From the NCBI RefSeq assembly GCF_954871325.1, contig NC_088776.1, positions 28,630,508 to 28,694,507 on the forward strand: a stretch of DNA of 64,000 nucleotides. The letters are read 5' to 3'. Numbering within the stretch: position 1 is the first letter of the stretch; each line of letters opens with the position of its first letter. This document shows positions 35,691 to 47,200 of this stretch, one piece after another. The notes below the pieces were generated by a model, which saw only the letters and a list, made by a program, of their open reading frames with translations, had not been told where the DNA came from and searched no databases. This DNA comes from Gordionus sp. m RMFG-2023. Its lineage: Eukaryota > Nematomorpha > Gordioida > Chordodea > Parachordodidae. The translations under genes were made by a program, and so were the position numbers.

Positions 35691-37200
35691 AAATATTTCA
35701 TCGGTAAAATAATCTAATTTTATCCTTATTTAAACTTAACTCAGGAGCGTGTTCAAGAAATGAAACATTTACCTATTTAGTATATTTAATTAATTGCAAA
35801 TTTTTAATGTAAAATAATTAATGTATTGTTTATTTCAAATCGAATAATAAAGATCCATAATAATATTCTTCTAGTAAAACAAATTTAACTAAAATTAACC
35901 AATAAGATGACATGTAGCTATTCTTGACCTCCTTTTTCTAACACGATTTTTCCTATAAATATTTGTTTCGGATGTTGGGAATTTAACAATTTTAATGGTA
36001 TTATAACAATATGCTTACATATAAATTTTTTAAAATATTTTGGCGCTCTTTTCCTTTAAGAAGAAAAATTTAGAATTGATTTGACCATTTTAAAATTGAT
36101 TTAATAATCAATTCTAAAATTTGGATAAAGGCAATCTTTTGATAAGGTCTACTTTTTAAAATAACCGATTGATTGACTCTAAATAGAACATTCTTATAGA
36201 AAAAATATGATGCTCAAATTCCTTCATACCATATTTGATATAAGACGAACCATTGCTGCATAATATCTTCAACAAATTTTTTTTGATTTTTTGAATTTAT
36301 AGAAATGATTAACTCATCTCCCCGTCTCCAAAACTCTAAAAATACCTTAATTCCTCTGGTTCTATTTCTATTTTTAAACCCATCCAATTTTTCTTAATTC
36401 GATTTGCGACTTTGTTGAGTAAGACATCTTTTTTCTTCTCATATCAGTTTTGTCCAGTAATTTTAATATAAATGCAATCTGCTGAATTTCCCGATGTGTT
36501 GATATCATTTTTTCCTCTATAAGTAGCGGCAATCTAGAAAAAGATATCACCCCATCCTCGTCACCAAATATTGTATCCAATCACATATTTTTATTGATGA
36601 TTTTAGGATTGTATCAACCTCTTATATCATAATAATAATATTTTTATATCAATATCACACATAAATAGTATTTATATGAATATGATTAACAATATAATTA
36701 TATATGATCTATGATGCTACAATATTAACCATATTAGAGCAATATAAGCAATGTGATCAAATATCATGCTCATTTCCTAAATCTAAATTAAATTTTTTAA
36801 AATTATATATAGGTTTTAACTTTTGACATTGTTTAATAAAATTCTTTTGTTAATTATTTACAATTTAAGTGAATAATAAATTCGTTTTATTACTTGAATA
36901 ATTTAAATTATGACCTTTGTGTCTAATGTAATAAATGATTATTAATATATGTTAGGGACTCAAGTTGGGGCTGTAGCAAAAATATACAAGGCTCTCATTA
37001 ATTTCGAATAGTAAAGTATTCTATTTCAAATAGGTTTCTATTTTAAATTTTAGCAGAAGATATAAATAATTTAAATATTACTTATAGAAATTTAAAGTAT
37101 ATTTTCTTACATTTTTTTAAACACACTGATAGATGTAATAAAATTTTATCAACCAAAGTAAATTCTATTTAATTTATTTCCACTAATAACTACTATGATT
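35691..37200. other. AT-rich stretch with a possible decayed coding segment
   Basis: On the minus strand 36580-36374 gives RLPLLIEEKMISTHREIQQI, AFILKLLDKTDMRRKKMSYS, and the sequence further along (36370-36000) keeps coding-like composition with stops. It could be an old gene or element remnant; I do not recognise it. The rest shows nothing. Confidence 0.3.
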
Positions 37201-38352
37201 AAGTAAATTTTCTACATGAAATGTTCAGATATCCAAAGAGACAGAATTTGATGAAAATTATTCATGACTTTTTGTACTATGAAGAAACTGCAAAATGCAC
37301 GCCTAACAAGTTGTGGCCTTCTACATCAAATTGCTACAGTATTTATAGATCTAGAAGAGTCTATGTTGAGTGCCCTTGGAGAAATATAAGAATGGCTTGA
37401 ACCAGATATTTTACCTGACGCTGATACGTTATTAAATTTAATACGACATCATTGGAGTGTATAAAAATTTTGCTGAAGTTATGAGAATCACGAATATTAT
37501 TAAATTACAATTTAGAAAACTAAAAGATAGTATCGATCATAAATTTCATGAAATTTATGTGATTATTGAGGAGAAAGTGAAATTATGATTTTGAGATTCA
37601 CTTGCACTTAGACAAACAAATCATTTTAATATTAAAGTAAACTTAATTGAGGATTATTATAAAAAATACATTTATTTAAATTTAAGATACATTTTTGACT
37701 CAAGTAAATGAACGATTTGTATTTCATCATATGGCTATTATTTTTTAAATTCTTTTGAGGATATATTAAATCATGATATTGAAAAAATTAAATATTTAGC
37801 TAAATTTTATTTAGAGAATATAAAGGTATCTGAAGCCAATTAATTCTAAAATTTAAATCTTGGTATGAAAGATTAATTTTTGTAGATAATCCTACAAGAA
37901 ACGTAATCAAAACATTTTATACTTTGAAATATATTTAAAAAATTTTTCCAAATACATTAATTACTGCATGTTCTGGCACAATACCAAGCACATGAGAGGA
38001 CCTTTTCTTCATAACGGGGTAAACTAACCACGACATCTTGAAATCGATTGAATTGACTACATCGAGATTTAATCACCAATATAGAATAAATTATTGAAAA
38101 ATTGAAGCAATAGCAAAAATAAAAATTTATGAGAGCGAAATTATGTTTAACCTTTAAATCATCATATAAATCTATATTTTCCTGCAATTTACATGCCGGT
38201 TTATAAAGTTGTAATATTTTTTAACAATATTATATTGGCTCTTATATTTTGTATTTTAAATGATGTTAAATTTATGATTTAATAAAATCATTTTAATGTA
38301 AAATATATACCACCCTCCCACACCACCCATGTAGAAAATTCCTGGCTATGCA
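37200..38352 (+). mobile_element. Decayed hAT relic related to family A
   Basis: On the plus strand 37250-37560 parallels the family-A transposase region (TACATCAAATTGCTACAGTA..AGATCTAGAAGAGTC versus the equivalent at 50-95) and reads LIRHHWSV, FAEVMRITNIIKLQFRKL, HEIYVIIEEKVKL with frame breaks. A terminus CATGTAGAAAATTCCTGGCT lies at 38327-38346, immediately after a CCACCCTCCCACACCACC tract. The left end was not found. Old copy. Confidence 0.6.
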
Positions 38353-39279
38353 AGTGATGATATTCCCCACTCTTTTATAAATATTAAATGTTACTACCTC
38401 ATTTCCCAGTTCAGTCTCAATCTATTGTATAGATGAATTATTGATAAGTACAATAGTATATGAATAAATTATCATTTATCTTACATCTTAACATTAAATA
38501 TATTAACTAATAAGAGGATTGACTAAATTGATAGAAATATTTATAACTAAAATAAAATATTGTTTTCATATCTAAATGTAAATATTGATAAATGATATAA
38601 AAAATGCAGCGTATTCACAAGTATAGTTCGAGTAGTTGACAAAATACAATTTTCGATTTATATTGTTATTCACAAAAATAGCAATAATAATTAATTTTAA
38701 TATACTATTCCTATGGTATTAGACATTTTTTTAAAATAAGCTTCCACTTTGGCTAACATAGCAAGCATAAATTTATATAACAATAAAAATGATATAAAAT
38801 GGGATTAATTTTTTATTTATTTCATTATTAAATAGATTCGATTTAAATGAATAAGTAATAATCTCTGTAAATTAAATTTCATTTCATGAAATATCATGAA
38901 AGCAGAAATTGTATATTTGATTACGATTAGTCTCAATGATTCTTCGGCATATTTTTATTACTTTACATTGAGGAAAGATATTATTATCACGTTTTTTAAT
39001 AAAGTAAGTGGTGGAAAAACAAAAAGGGAAATCAATATAGACAAAAATTTTATTATAATGATTATTATTTAACATTTACAATTACTAATTATGCAAAGAT
39101 AAATTTATTTAAAGATAATATCAATCATTTAGCTTTATCGATAATGAATTGATTTTTAAATGCAGGACGTTGAACATAACTAAACGTAAATAGTTAAAAA
39201 TATAATATTAAATCTTGAGAAATTATTTTAAAATATGATCACATTTATAGATAATTATTATTAGGTTAAGAAAAATAAC
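38353..39279. other. Downstream flank of the receptor gene
   Basis: Repeat-poor AT-rich DNA. On the minus strand an AATAAA sits at 39109-39104, about 170 bp after the receptor stop codon, a candidate polyadenylation signal. Confidence 0.4.
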
Positions 39280-41850
39280 TTAAAAACCCAATGAGCCTAT
39301 AAAATTACTACTATATTTAAATAAGGAACATGAGAAAAGTTTGGAGAAAATTAGTTTAAATTCTTTTTTAAAGTTATCGTTTAACCATCCATAAAGAATT
39401 GGATTAGAACATGCAGAACTCATTCCAAAAAGATGACAACAAGCGTATATTAAAGGTATGTTCAAATTTTGAAATAAAGTTGAAGATGAAACTGATTCCA
39501 TATCTGACAGAAGGTTAAATAAGTTTAATGGCAACCAACTAATTGTGAAAACTAATGCAATGCTCATCAATAACATGTTAGTTTTGCGATTCTTTTGATT
39601 ACGCTTTTCATATGCTTTATTAACGCTGCATAAGGGGGCTCTTTTGTAACCAAATATTTTACTTTTAAATATTGTCGAATCATAGCATCTATCCCATTTT
39701 TCAGAACTAAATTTTGATTTTGTGAAAAATAATGAATTATTAATAGTTACGATAGATTTTTTATGATAAGGATTTTTTTTGGCGTCCTCCTTTGATTTCA
39801 TTAAATAAATATTATTCAAATTTGTAACTTTTTTAATTTTGTTAGAATTTTTTAGAAAGTATTCTAACCGTTTATCTTTAAGAGTTGGTAACCCCGATTG
39901 AACATTTAAACATGGATGGTCATTAAAGGTTGATAACATAGTTGATTGTTCTTCATCCACATTTAATAATCTAGATTTTTCTATGTAAAAATCATTCAGA
40001 TTAGTTTCACAAGTTTCATTGTTAACTGTGATATAGAGAGGCTTCGTTTTTATATCACAATATCTATTATTAATAACTTGGTGAGTTGTTTTAAAAGTTT
40101 CATCTAATAATGGAGAATCATTTTTGTTTTCTGAATCTAGTTGATTTAAAATATCTTGGTGATCATTATTAATTTGACGTTTCTGATAATTTTTACTTCT
40201 AATATTTTTGAACAAGGTAAACCTATTGAATTTAATTGATTTCGAACCTTTAATAATAGGTTTAATATTTTGATGCATTAAAGTATGTTTTTTCGTAAGA
40301 TATTCTTGAGCGCGCAATTTTAGAGCGATTCTGATATAAGATATCGTGACTATTAAAAAGGGTAAAACGTATTGAAACAACAACGAACATAATGAATATA
40401 GACTTCGTCCTTTTGTACCTGTTGGCCAATTTTCATAACATATTTTATAACCAAATAATTCTATAGGAATTACAGAGTGATAAATAAATAAAGGGGTAGC
40501 CATAGCTAAAGATACTAGCCATATTATAACTAATCCAATCTTAAATCTATAAAATATTTTCATAATGTGAACTCTCCAACATATAAACAAATGTGTTAAC
40601 GATGTTAAACATGAAGATATTATATTATAATCATTTGATAAGTTTGTATTTGGCATAGATTTATTTTCCTCATAAAAAGTAGGACAACTGATAATATTTG
40701 AACCTATTGATAAACATTTAAATGTATTAGAAGTATTTTGTTCTTCATTACCTGTAGAAATGCAAGATAAATTTTTGTTTGGCTCAAAATCTGCATCCTC
40801 AGTTTTCATGTCAGGAGAATTGGCACTTGATTTAATGTTCGTAAGTGAATAAGCCAAAGGGTTTGATATACGCGATGATGGATGCTTGAATAAGGAAGCT
40901 AACAAAGGAATATATTGTGTGCTTAATTTTTTTAAATTAATAATTTTGGGATTTTTTTTATAATTGTCTGGTTTATTATTGCTATCCATTGTGGTTTTGG
41001 GTATAGATGTTCGAGCCTTTATATTATGAGGAAATTTAGAATGAGTTAAATGGGATGTTGGATATAGAATAACCTGGTGCCTGTCAACAGCTATTGCTGT
41101 TATATTCATCGTCGAAACAAATACATTAGTAGCCTGAAGTGAAGAAATCAGTCTACACATAAACAAACCTAATATCCAATCTTTTTTAACAAGACTAGAT
41201 ATGGTGAATGGACTAGTAAAGAGGCACAAAATTAAATCGGAGAAAGCCAAATTTAATATGTAAATATTCCTGGGTGATTTTCTCATACGTTTATTAAAAA
41301 TTAAAGCAATGAGGACTAAACCGTTACCTATTGTACCTATAAGACTAACCAAACTATAAATAACAATTAAAATAATTTCGGTGTTAGATTCAAATCGCCG
41401 TTTATTTATGTTTGGCATTACAAATGATTTACCTATATTATTTGCATTAGGCGATAATAAAATGTTTGGATCAAAGTTTGAAAGGTCGAATCCTTTATCC
41501 ATTCCTATGTAATTTGAATTTGGTTTTATAGTTGTATTAATGTTGCCTAAGATAACTGGATTTATTTTCAACTCTTTGGTTATATTAATTAATAATAGAC
41601 TCCTTTTATATAAATTTCTATTCGCAATATTAAATCTTGATTTATTAAAATTTTGATTAAGTTGCATTGAAGTAATATTAGATAATTTTTTGTTGCTGGA
41701 AAAGATTTTCTCGAAATTATCAATTAGCCACATAGTTTTGTTATCATTATATAATGTATTATTTACATTTAAACTATATTGAGAATTAAGACCATAATGG
41801 TCTATTATCAAAGTTTTTAGCAGTAATACTATTTTCAGATATTCTTCCAT
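39280..41850 (-). CDS. Neuropeptide F / Y-type G-protein-coupled receptor
   Basis: An 856-residue class A GPCR in one uninterrupted frame. The frame opens upstream but its first ATG is at 41850; an in-frame stop is at 41895-41893. Numbers are from that Met. 1-156: extracellular N terminus with a hydrophobic stretch (IVLLLKTLII, possible signal) and at least six N-x-S/T sites. TM1 157-184 (GN, Asn176), TM2 (FSD, Asp205), Cys232, TM3 with FVSTMNITAIAVDRHQVILY (DRH at 256-258 in place of DRY), TM4 (Trp444), loop Cys471, ENWPTGTKGR, TM5 (FQYVLPFLIV, Pro497), TM6 RKTNMLLMSIALVFTISWLP, TM7 HLFGMSSACSNPILYGWLND. Those segments closely resemble what I recall of Drosophila NPFR. Unusual: intracellular loop 2 has about 165 extra residues (266-434) and loop 3 is about 240 residues. 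It likely signals through Gi/o to a neuropeptide F-like ligand; that is inference from the family. Confidence 0.9.
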   Translation of the reverse strand: MEEYLKIVLLLKTLIIDHYGLNSQYSLNVNNTLYNDNKTMWLIDNFEKIFSSNKKLSNITSMQLNQNFNKSRFNIANRNLYKRSLLLINITKELKINPVILGNINTTIKPNSNYIGMDKGFDLSNFDPNILLSPNANNIGKSFVMPNINKRRFESNTEIILIVIYSLVSLIGTIGNGLVLIALIFNKRMRKSPRNIYILNLAFSDLILCLFTSPFTISSLVKKDWILGLFMCRLISSLQATNVFVSTMNITAIAVDRHQVILYPTSHLTHSKFPHNIKARTSIPKTTMDSNNKPDNYKKNPKIINLKKLSTQYIPLLASLFKHPSSRISNPLAYSLTNIKSSANSPDMKTEDADFEPNKNLSCISTGNEEQNTSNTFKCLSIGSNIISCPTFYEENKSMPNTNLSNDYNIISSCLTSLTHLFICWRVHIMKIFYRFKIGLVIIWLVSLAMATPLFIYHSVIPIELFGYKICYENWPTGTKGRSLYSLCSLLFQYVLPFLIVTISYIRIALKLRAQEYLTKKHTLMHQNIKPIIKGSKSIKFNRFTLFKNIRSKNYQKRQINNDHQDILNQLDSENKNDSPLLDETFKTTHQVINNRYCDIKTKPLYITVNNETCETNLNDFYIEKSRLLNVDEEQSTMLSTFNDHPCLNVQSGLPTLKDKRLEYFLKNSNKIKKVTNLNNIYLMKSKEDAKKNPYHKKSIVTINNSLFFTKSKFSSEKWDRCYDSTIFKSKIFGYKRAPLCSVNKAYEKRNQKNRKTNMLLMSIALVFTISWLPLNLFNLLSDMESVSSSTLFQNLNIPLIYACCHLFGMSSACSNPILYGWLNDNFKKEFKLIFSKLFSCSLFKYSSNFIGSLGF

Positions 41851-44640
41851 TAAGCGCACGTATAACAAATTATTCAATTTAGATCCACTATATTATGAAG
41901 AATAATCCCATCTGTTATATTATAAAATATATAATATAAAAATAACGTATCGTTATGACGTTGATATGAGGGCAAGATTATATAAAATAAATTAAGAGCT
42001 ATATGGGAAATTTTTTAACTTTCGCTTGTAAAATTAAAAATAAATAAACTTATCGAATATCTATAATAAATTTGAAAAATATTTAAATATCGAACTTTAT
42101 TATTTTTTAAATTTATTATAAAAAAATTGGAATAAAATTAATGCTTAATGTTTTCTTTAATTTTTTTAAATGGTCAATTGTCACAGTGATAAAAAGGTGC
42201 GTTTATAACTAATTTTCTTGATAATCACTTATTAATTGTAAACTTATTAACCTATTATTGATTATTTTCAATAATTCTTAAAGATTTCAGATTTTGTTTT
42301 AGAGATAATTTGATAATGCATAATTGTTTATATAAAATTAAGTTAACTAAATTAAAAAATTCAGAATAGTTAATTTCTCATATAAAAAAAAATCTAACTT
42401 TATTTTTTTAAAGAATTTTTAATTAGTTTTAATATTATTTGGACAGGATAAAAAGAACACATTATAAGAATTGTTTAAACACCTAGCACCAATAATACAT
42501 TAGAAGAAAAAATGTGATAATTAATGTTGAAAATACTTTAAAATAAAATATTTATAATTTCATTTCCAAATTATTGCTCAGAAAATTGTAGAAAAATAGT
42601 CTATGCTAAAATAATTTCTGGAAAATCCTAAATCCTAATTCTTTAATTACAAAATATTCAATAAAAACTGCAATTTCATTATGGATCTCATTATATTTGT
42701 TAATTTAGTAATTTTGTCTATGTTAATTTTCATATAATAATAATATATATGATAACTTATAATAAAAAGAGATATTATAAAAATACTAAACAACTTATAA
42801 ATAAATAAGGAAAATTTAAGTTTACAGATCAACTTCATTTATTTTTTCTATCGCTCAATGTTTTATAAATACTACCCAAATTATTTATACATTTTATAAT
42901 AAAAATATTACCCATTTTGATTAATTTACTGCCTAAAAATTTATAAATATTGCTGTTGAAAATAAAAATATTGCCCAAATAGATTAATTTTTTATTTTAT
43001 TTGATAAAAATATCTACATATTAATCTTTATCACATTACTTTAGTAATTTCTACATTATATAAACTTTTTTAAGACCTTCTCGTGTTGTACTAATTTATA
43101 TAAATAATATAATAAATTCCCCAATAACGTTGCCTGAATTTTTCCCAGGGAAGGGCAGCTCGGGGGAGGGGCTTATTTTTGTTGATGATCTATCATTTTA
43201 TATAATATATAATAAATTGTTCATACACCAATAAAAATTGAAACCTTCAGGAATACATGATATGCTCACCTACCTCAATTGCATATTTTCTCAGGAATTC
43301 ATCATACTCTTATTCATTCCACTGTACTATTTTTTATTCTCTCTCTATGCAACTGAGAGTAGTTAGACCACTTAATACCTTGTCATAGTCTGTACAGCTT
43401 AATTATGTTTTTTATAAGACGCATTGAGAAATGTATCTTCACAGTATATGTTGTCTTTAGAACAATACCAATGATTGTTTTATACATCATATTTATATAA
43501 TCTAGATTTTAAAATAGATATATTCCTTTTTAAATAATCCATAATCTATGCAGATTTTACCAACAAATCTTTGATTTAAATAATTCATTAATAGAAGTAA
43601 AGTTTATTTTATATTTATCAACTTAACCAGATAAAATTGTTAGGATGCATAGGATAAAAAAAAACAAGAATTACTTATACAAAATGCCAATGAAGTAATA
43701 TTGTATGAGGACAGCTGTAATATGCTACCTTAAATAAAATTAGATCGCAATAAATTATATGTATAATAATTATTAACCCTTGAGTAGCAAAGTTAAAAAA
43801 AATTATAAGGGGCGATTGGGTGTGGGATATAGCTAACCTTAATTTAAAACTGACATACATAAAAATAGCGCCAATGCCACCACTTTGATTAAGATCATAT
43901 TTTGAAGTATTTATTATATCAATTTTGTTCGGGTAAATTGATATTCTATAAAATAGGATTTTTATCTTTAATATAAGATGATTTTTGGGTGGTAAAAATG
44001 TATATTAATCTTTATTTTTTAAAAATAGTAAAGGTTTAAAAAGTTACTTTTGCAGGTACGAATCATATAATGCATTATAAAATTTAATCCAGCTGTCCGA
44101 TAGAAATAAAAATTATAGCCGCATATGCATTATATAATTATATAGTTTTGGTTAAAAAATTATCCCTTAGAGTTTAATACTCTAGAAAATAAAGCCACGT
44201 CTCGCTATAACCACGGGTTCATTATATCCCCGGTCTCCGTACTTTAATTAATTATAATATATATATATATCTATTCTCTGCTCAAAATAAAGAAATTGTG
44301 TCTTCTTGATAATAAATTATCATCATATTTTATCTTTTATTTGAATAGTGCAACTTACGCAATGTTTAATCAAATCTTTTATCAATAAATTAATTACATT
44401 TTAATTTCAACATCATATAATCGCGTGTCTCACAGAATATATAGTATTTAAGTATCACTATGTACATATAACAATAAAAAAAATCATTTGACTTTAAGTT
44501 AGTAAAAAATTACAAAAATTAAAAGTTATTTTTTTTGTTAATAGATTCTGAAATAATAAAATTAATTGAAAAGTCGCTTAAAGTTAATAGATACTTTGAT
44601 GAAAATAAAAGAAACATTAAACGTTTTAAAAAGTAATAAA
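41851..44640. other. Upstream flank of the receptor gene, repeat-poor
   Basis: AT-rich; no coding segment or clear transposon. Two and a half copies of AAAAATATT(A/G)CCCA..GATTAATTT occur at 42895-43000. A GC-rich patch GGGAAGGGCAGCTCGGGGGA at 43150 may be a transposon end. CTCGCTATAACCACGGGTTC at 44202 resembles pogo-like MITE ends. TATA-like sequence lies upstream of the receptor ATG (41910-41940, minus) but is weak evidence in such AT-rich DNA. Confidence 0.4.
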
Positions 44641-45596
44641 TAGGGGAAATATGCCATGAATGGCCATGTTTTTGCTTTTTTGAAAATAAGGTATTAAAAT
44701 TTGGGTTTAACCAAACAAATTTTATATCAATGTGTTACATAATTAATAATCCTTTAAATAAAATTTGAATCAAAGCTCTATCTAAATAGTTTATGAGCTA
44801 GATGAGGGTTATGTGAAAGTTATTTTTCTGGCCAGTCATTACATACTATGCATTGACTTGACTGGCCATATATGTGTTAATTGGCATATATGTGTTAACT
44901 GGCCATAATATATCATTTAAGAATTTTATTATAAATATGATAATACAATATGAAATACTTCTAAAAGACCTATGCTAATATTTCTACATTTTTTAGTTAT
45001 ATAAAAAATTAATTATACACTAATTTAATTAGTATTAATATCCCGATTTAATCATCTATTTAAATGATAATAATATAAATTAATATCTTAATTATCTTTT
45101 TGCTAAATATTCTTAAGTTTGTTCATCATTTGAAATTTCACCAAATGGTGTTTTGTAATAACTTTTCATTTCAATATAAATATGTGAATGTGCGAATTGT
45201 GGCCAATCAATACATGGCCAGAAAATACTAACCTCTCTATTATTATTAAGCGCCTTTATATGTCTATTAAATAAAAATTTAAAGTCTAATTTTTGGTGTG
45301 AATAATGTTAAATGCCTGAGGATAATATTTATATAAAATATCAGTAATCTAAATCAGTAATTTTTTTACCAATCAAAAAAGTGTGTAACGTGATTTTTCT
45401 AGAAAGAGGTACTAAAAATAGTTTATTTAAAATATTTTTTTATTGGATTGCTCTATTCAATAAATAAACTTAAATAATAAACATATCATAAATATACACA
45501 TTTTGACCAATTTTGAGAAAAATCGGTCCAATAGATAAAAAGTTAAATGGGGATGGGCAGTCTTCAAACATGGCCATTTATGGCACATTTCCCCTA
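44641..45596. mobile_element. TA-flanked TIR element (Tc1/mariner-like MITE)
   Basis: A 956-bp element starting TAGGGGAAATATGCCATGAA and ending with the inverse; the inverted repeats are about 34 bp with about three mismatches. TA on both sides fits Tc1/mariner target choice. The interior has repeated TGGCCA/TGGCCAGT motifs (44830-44905 and 45200-45225). No transposase is visible, so it would depend on a related element. Confidence 0.85.
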
Positions 45597-46078
45597 ATAT
45601 ATTCTGATAAAGAAAATAACAAATTTTAAATAAAATAGAATAAAAGTTAAAAACATGCAAACAATATCTCTAAGGTAAATCGAATATCACAAAGTAACAT
45701 ATAACACAAATGCTTTACTCTCATAACCAATCAAAAGTCCTTAAATAGCTCCAATCTAAAAGCTTTTAACTATTTGATTTTCTTCAAAATAATTAGAAAA
45801 TTATATTTTCATAATTAAAATGAGACTAATTAAAAAATGAACATCAAATTAATTGGAAAATAAAAGTAAACTTTTTGTATACTAAAGAATGAGTCAAAAA
45901 GTGAATTATATTGAATTTAATCAACTTTAACGTATTCTATAAAATATAAAATGTTTTATTAGCTTTATTTGGCAAAAATATTAAAATTTATCATTTGGTT
46001 TCCTTAAAGTATGTTTATGTTTTGCCTGATAAAAAAAATTCTTTTTATTCTAAACATACATACCTCAATAAAAAAATA
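45597..46078. other. AT-rich spacer
   Basis: Nothing recognised. Confidence 0.4.
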
Positions 46079-47200
46079 CATTGGCGTACGCAGTGGGGGG
46101 GGGGGGCAGGGGGACAAATTCCCCCCCCCCCCCCAAAGCCAAAAAATACAGATGCCGGATATATTTTTCAAAAATATTTTTGTTTATATTAATTTATATT
46201 TGTTTATTCGTATCTCATATTAAATATATATTTTATTACATTTATTATCACATTCATAAGTTATTTTATCAATTAATTTCGATTTCAAGTTTTCCGGGGT
46301 AATATTTACTTATTATTTTCAAATTTTTAGTGGCGTAATATTTATCTACCATTTTCAAATTTCTAGTCAAATAATAATTATTTCTGAAACTTCTGGTCCA
46401 ACAGGGAAAGAGAAATTGCAACCTTGTCCAACGAGATAGAGCCTCTTCCATCAAGCACTAACAGCTATTAAGGAGTTAGAAGAGCCAATTATTTGCTATT
46501 ACTAAAATATCACAATGGTGAAAGAAATATTTCCTCAGAAGCAAGAAAATTGTTGGATTCAATGCTTATTCCAAATTTTATTTCTTATTAGAATGTATTA
46601 TTCAATTATACAAGTATTACTTTTTAAAAACATGACATTGATTTGATTAAGAAGATGAGAATAGCGGAGAGCATTTTATCAGAACTCAAGGAAATTATGA
46701 CTAATGTTGATGAAGAATTTCATATTTTATATTTTATTGTTGAGTCAAAAGCAGAGCTATACGTGTTTAATATTTGTCTCCCTCGACTTGTAGCAAGGCA
46801 AGCTCATCGTTAAAACATTAATATAGGATCAGTAGAAGAGTATATCTTAGATGCAGATACATTTATAACCCAAATAAATGAATTTTCAATTCATCATGAG
46901 CACTTACATCTGCAAATATTACTTCCACAAAAGCCTTCCCAACCTTTTTCAAATGGTGATAGAAAAAAAAATATTTGTTAGATTTTTATTATGAAGATGT
47001 TAAAGTATCTTATGATGCCTTACTAGCTGAATAATTATGTTTATAAGATTAACTATAGTTGATATAGTCCCCAAAAATGCTATGGATGCTCTGCATTATT
47101 TTAAACACATTTTAGTAAATTCCCAATGTATTAAAAGGGTTTATAAACTCTTCCCATTAGTAAACTAATGAGAGAACACTCTCATTTTTAAGAAGAATAA

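Noticed and set aside
40549-41055. Receptor loop 2 insert as a retained intron
   Set aside because: No GT donor for about 165 bases after the conserved YPT codons on the coding strand, and the frame is open throughout.
41851-41877. Nine extra N-terminal residues of the receptor frame beginning at TTG (41877)
   Set aside because: TTG is not a normal start in an animal nuclear gene; the first in-frame ATG is at 41850.
45995-46302. Three overlapping plus-strand frames
   Set aside because: They run through the poly-G/poly-C terminus of a hAT element in three frames; the apparent Gly/Pro runs are artefacts.
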